Shown here in pieces: positions 63,643 to 64,000 of a DNA stretch of 64,000 nt. The notes beneath the pieces are model-generated. The model was not told the DNA's origin and searched no databases. It worked only from the letters and a program-made list of their open reading frames with translations. Source of the stretch: Lachnospiraceae bacterium. Lineage in GTDB: Bacteria > Bacillota > Clostridia > Lachnospirales > Lachnospiraceae. The stretch's first letter is position 1, and every line of letters begins with the position of its first letter. The DNA lies in NCBI GenBank assembly GCA_022794265.1, contig JAAWEK010000002.1, positions 1 through 64,000 on the forward strand. The letters run 5' to 3'. A program made the translations under genes and the position numbers.

Positions 63643-64000
63643 ATGAAGGCAAAAAAAATAATAACATATTCTGCTTTAGAGCGGCAGAGACATGGAATCA
63701 AAGGTGCGGGAACATATGTAGGAATATTTCTGTTTATGTTCCCGTTTATTTCTATTCTGCTGGCTCTTTTTTCCTGTTTTATATATTATCTGTCCGATTC
63801 AATGTATTCGACATTGTTTATAGCCGGAACCATCTTGCTGACCATTCTGTTTCTCGTAGCGGAAATCCGCTGGCTGTGGGAACTGCTGACTGTTTATGTA
63901 GCAGGAGAAGACGGGGAGCTGTATCGGTTACATATTTCCATTTTCTGGTATAAGATAAAAGGCTGCACAAACCTTTTGAATCCTATGAACACCGCCGGTG
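63643..64000 (+). CDS. Membrane protein of unknown function, cut by the window edge
   Basis: At least 119 codons with no stop before the edge. Two hydrophobic segments (about residues 27-48 and 55-74) are followed by ...EIRWLWELLTVYVAGEDGEL, probably the start of a soluble domain. AAAGGAGA lies 13 bases upstream, somewhat far; no nearer in-frame start exists. It follows lepB by 18 bases and is likely co-transcribed. I do not recognise the family. Confidence 0.65.
   Translation, partial: MKAKKIITYSALERQRHGIKGAGTYVGIFLFMFPFISILLALFSCFIYYLSDSMYSTLFIAGTILLTILFLVAEIRWLWELLTVYVAGEDGELYRLHISIFWYKIKGCTNLLNPMNTAG

Overview
The window looks like chromosome of a low-to-moderate GC, endospore-forming Clostridia, most likely family Lachnospiraceae. 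The basis is gene content: an alpha/beta small acid-soluble spore protein, CTP synthase and FtsH on either side of a divergent intergenic region, the block uvrC-hprK-ROK glucokinase-murB-rapZ-whiA-crh-like, a short SufC/SufB pair, a 1.4-kb-residue 2-hydroxyacyl-CoA dehydratase activator fusion, a T-box leader, and consistently strong AGGAGG-type ribosome binding sites. No species can be named. No rRNA, tRNA or CRISPR array was seen.

Layout. 1-137 is the 3' end (domains V and VI) of a group II intron cut by the window edge. 283-4866 holds a pyrophosphate-type phosphofructokinase, an extended ClpX-like unfoldase and a cytosolic subtilase. 4955-7624 holds small genes (DUF3592-like, XRE regulator, YbjN-like, thioesterase, coiled-coil membrane protein). 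7641-12763 is a T-box-controlled operon for indirect Asn/Gln-tRNA formation: archaeal-type AspRS plus GatCAB. 12865-18022 is a purine block (purC, purF, purB and a second PurF-like protein without the glutaminase cysteine). 18126-21972 holds a YgjP-type metalloprotein, luxS and mtnN (S-adenosylhomocysteine detoxification), a polysaccharide deacetylase and a YitT protein.

22000-34407 is the accessory island. A sigma-A promoter and a cyclic di-GMP-I riboswitch with its own terminator precede a single 3150-residue secreted RHS/YD-repeat protein ending in a variable tip with a PD-(D/E)xK nuclease pattern. Candidate immunity genes and broken gene fragments follow. The island is AT-richer than its flanks and ends at a strong hairpin.

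34630-49000 is core metabolism and cell-wall/regulatory genes: pyrG, ftsH, uvrC, the hprK-crh block, dnaE. 49103-50884 has an ATP-type phosphofructokinase and a SpoU methyltransferase. 50986-64000 has a Lys/Ala/Thr-rich DUF6465-like protein, an SH3-SleB-type hydrolase, a spore protein, SufC-SufB, the large activator fusion, MecA, a DegV protein, an Mrp ATPase, signal peptidase I and a membrane protein cut by the right edge.

The strongest leads are the c-di-GMP-gated secreted RHS toxin candidate with its immunity neighbourhood, the PurF paralogue with a dismantled glutaminase site, and an HPr-like protein with Glu at position 15 and Ser at 46 (Crh logic) in the same gene block as HPr kinase.
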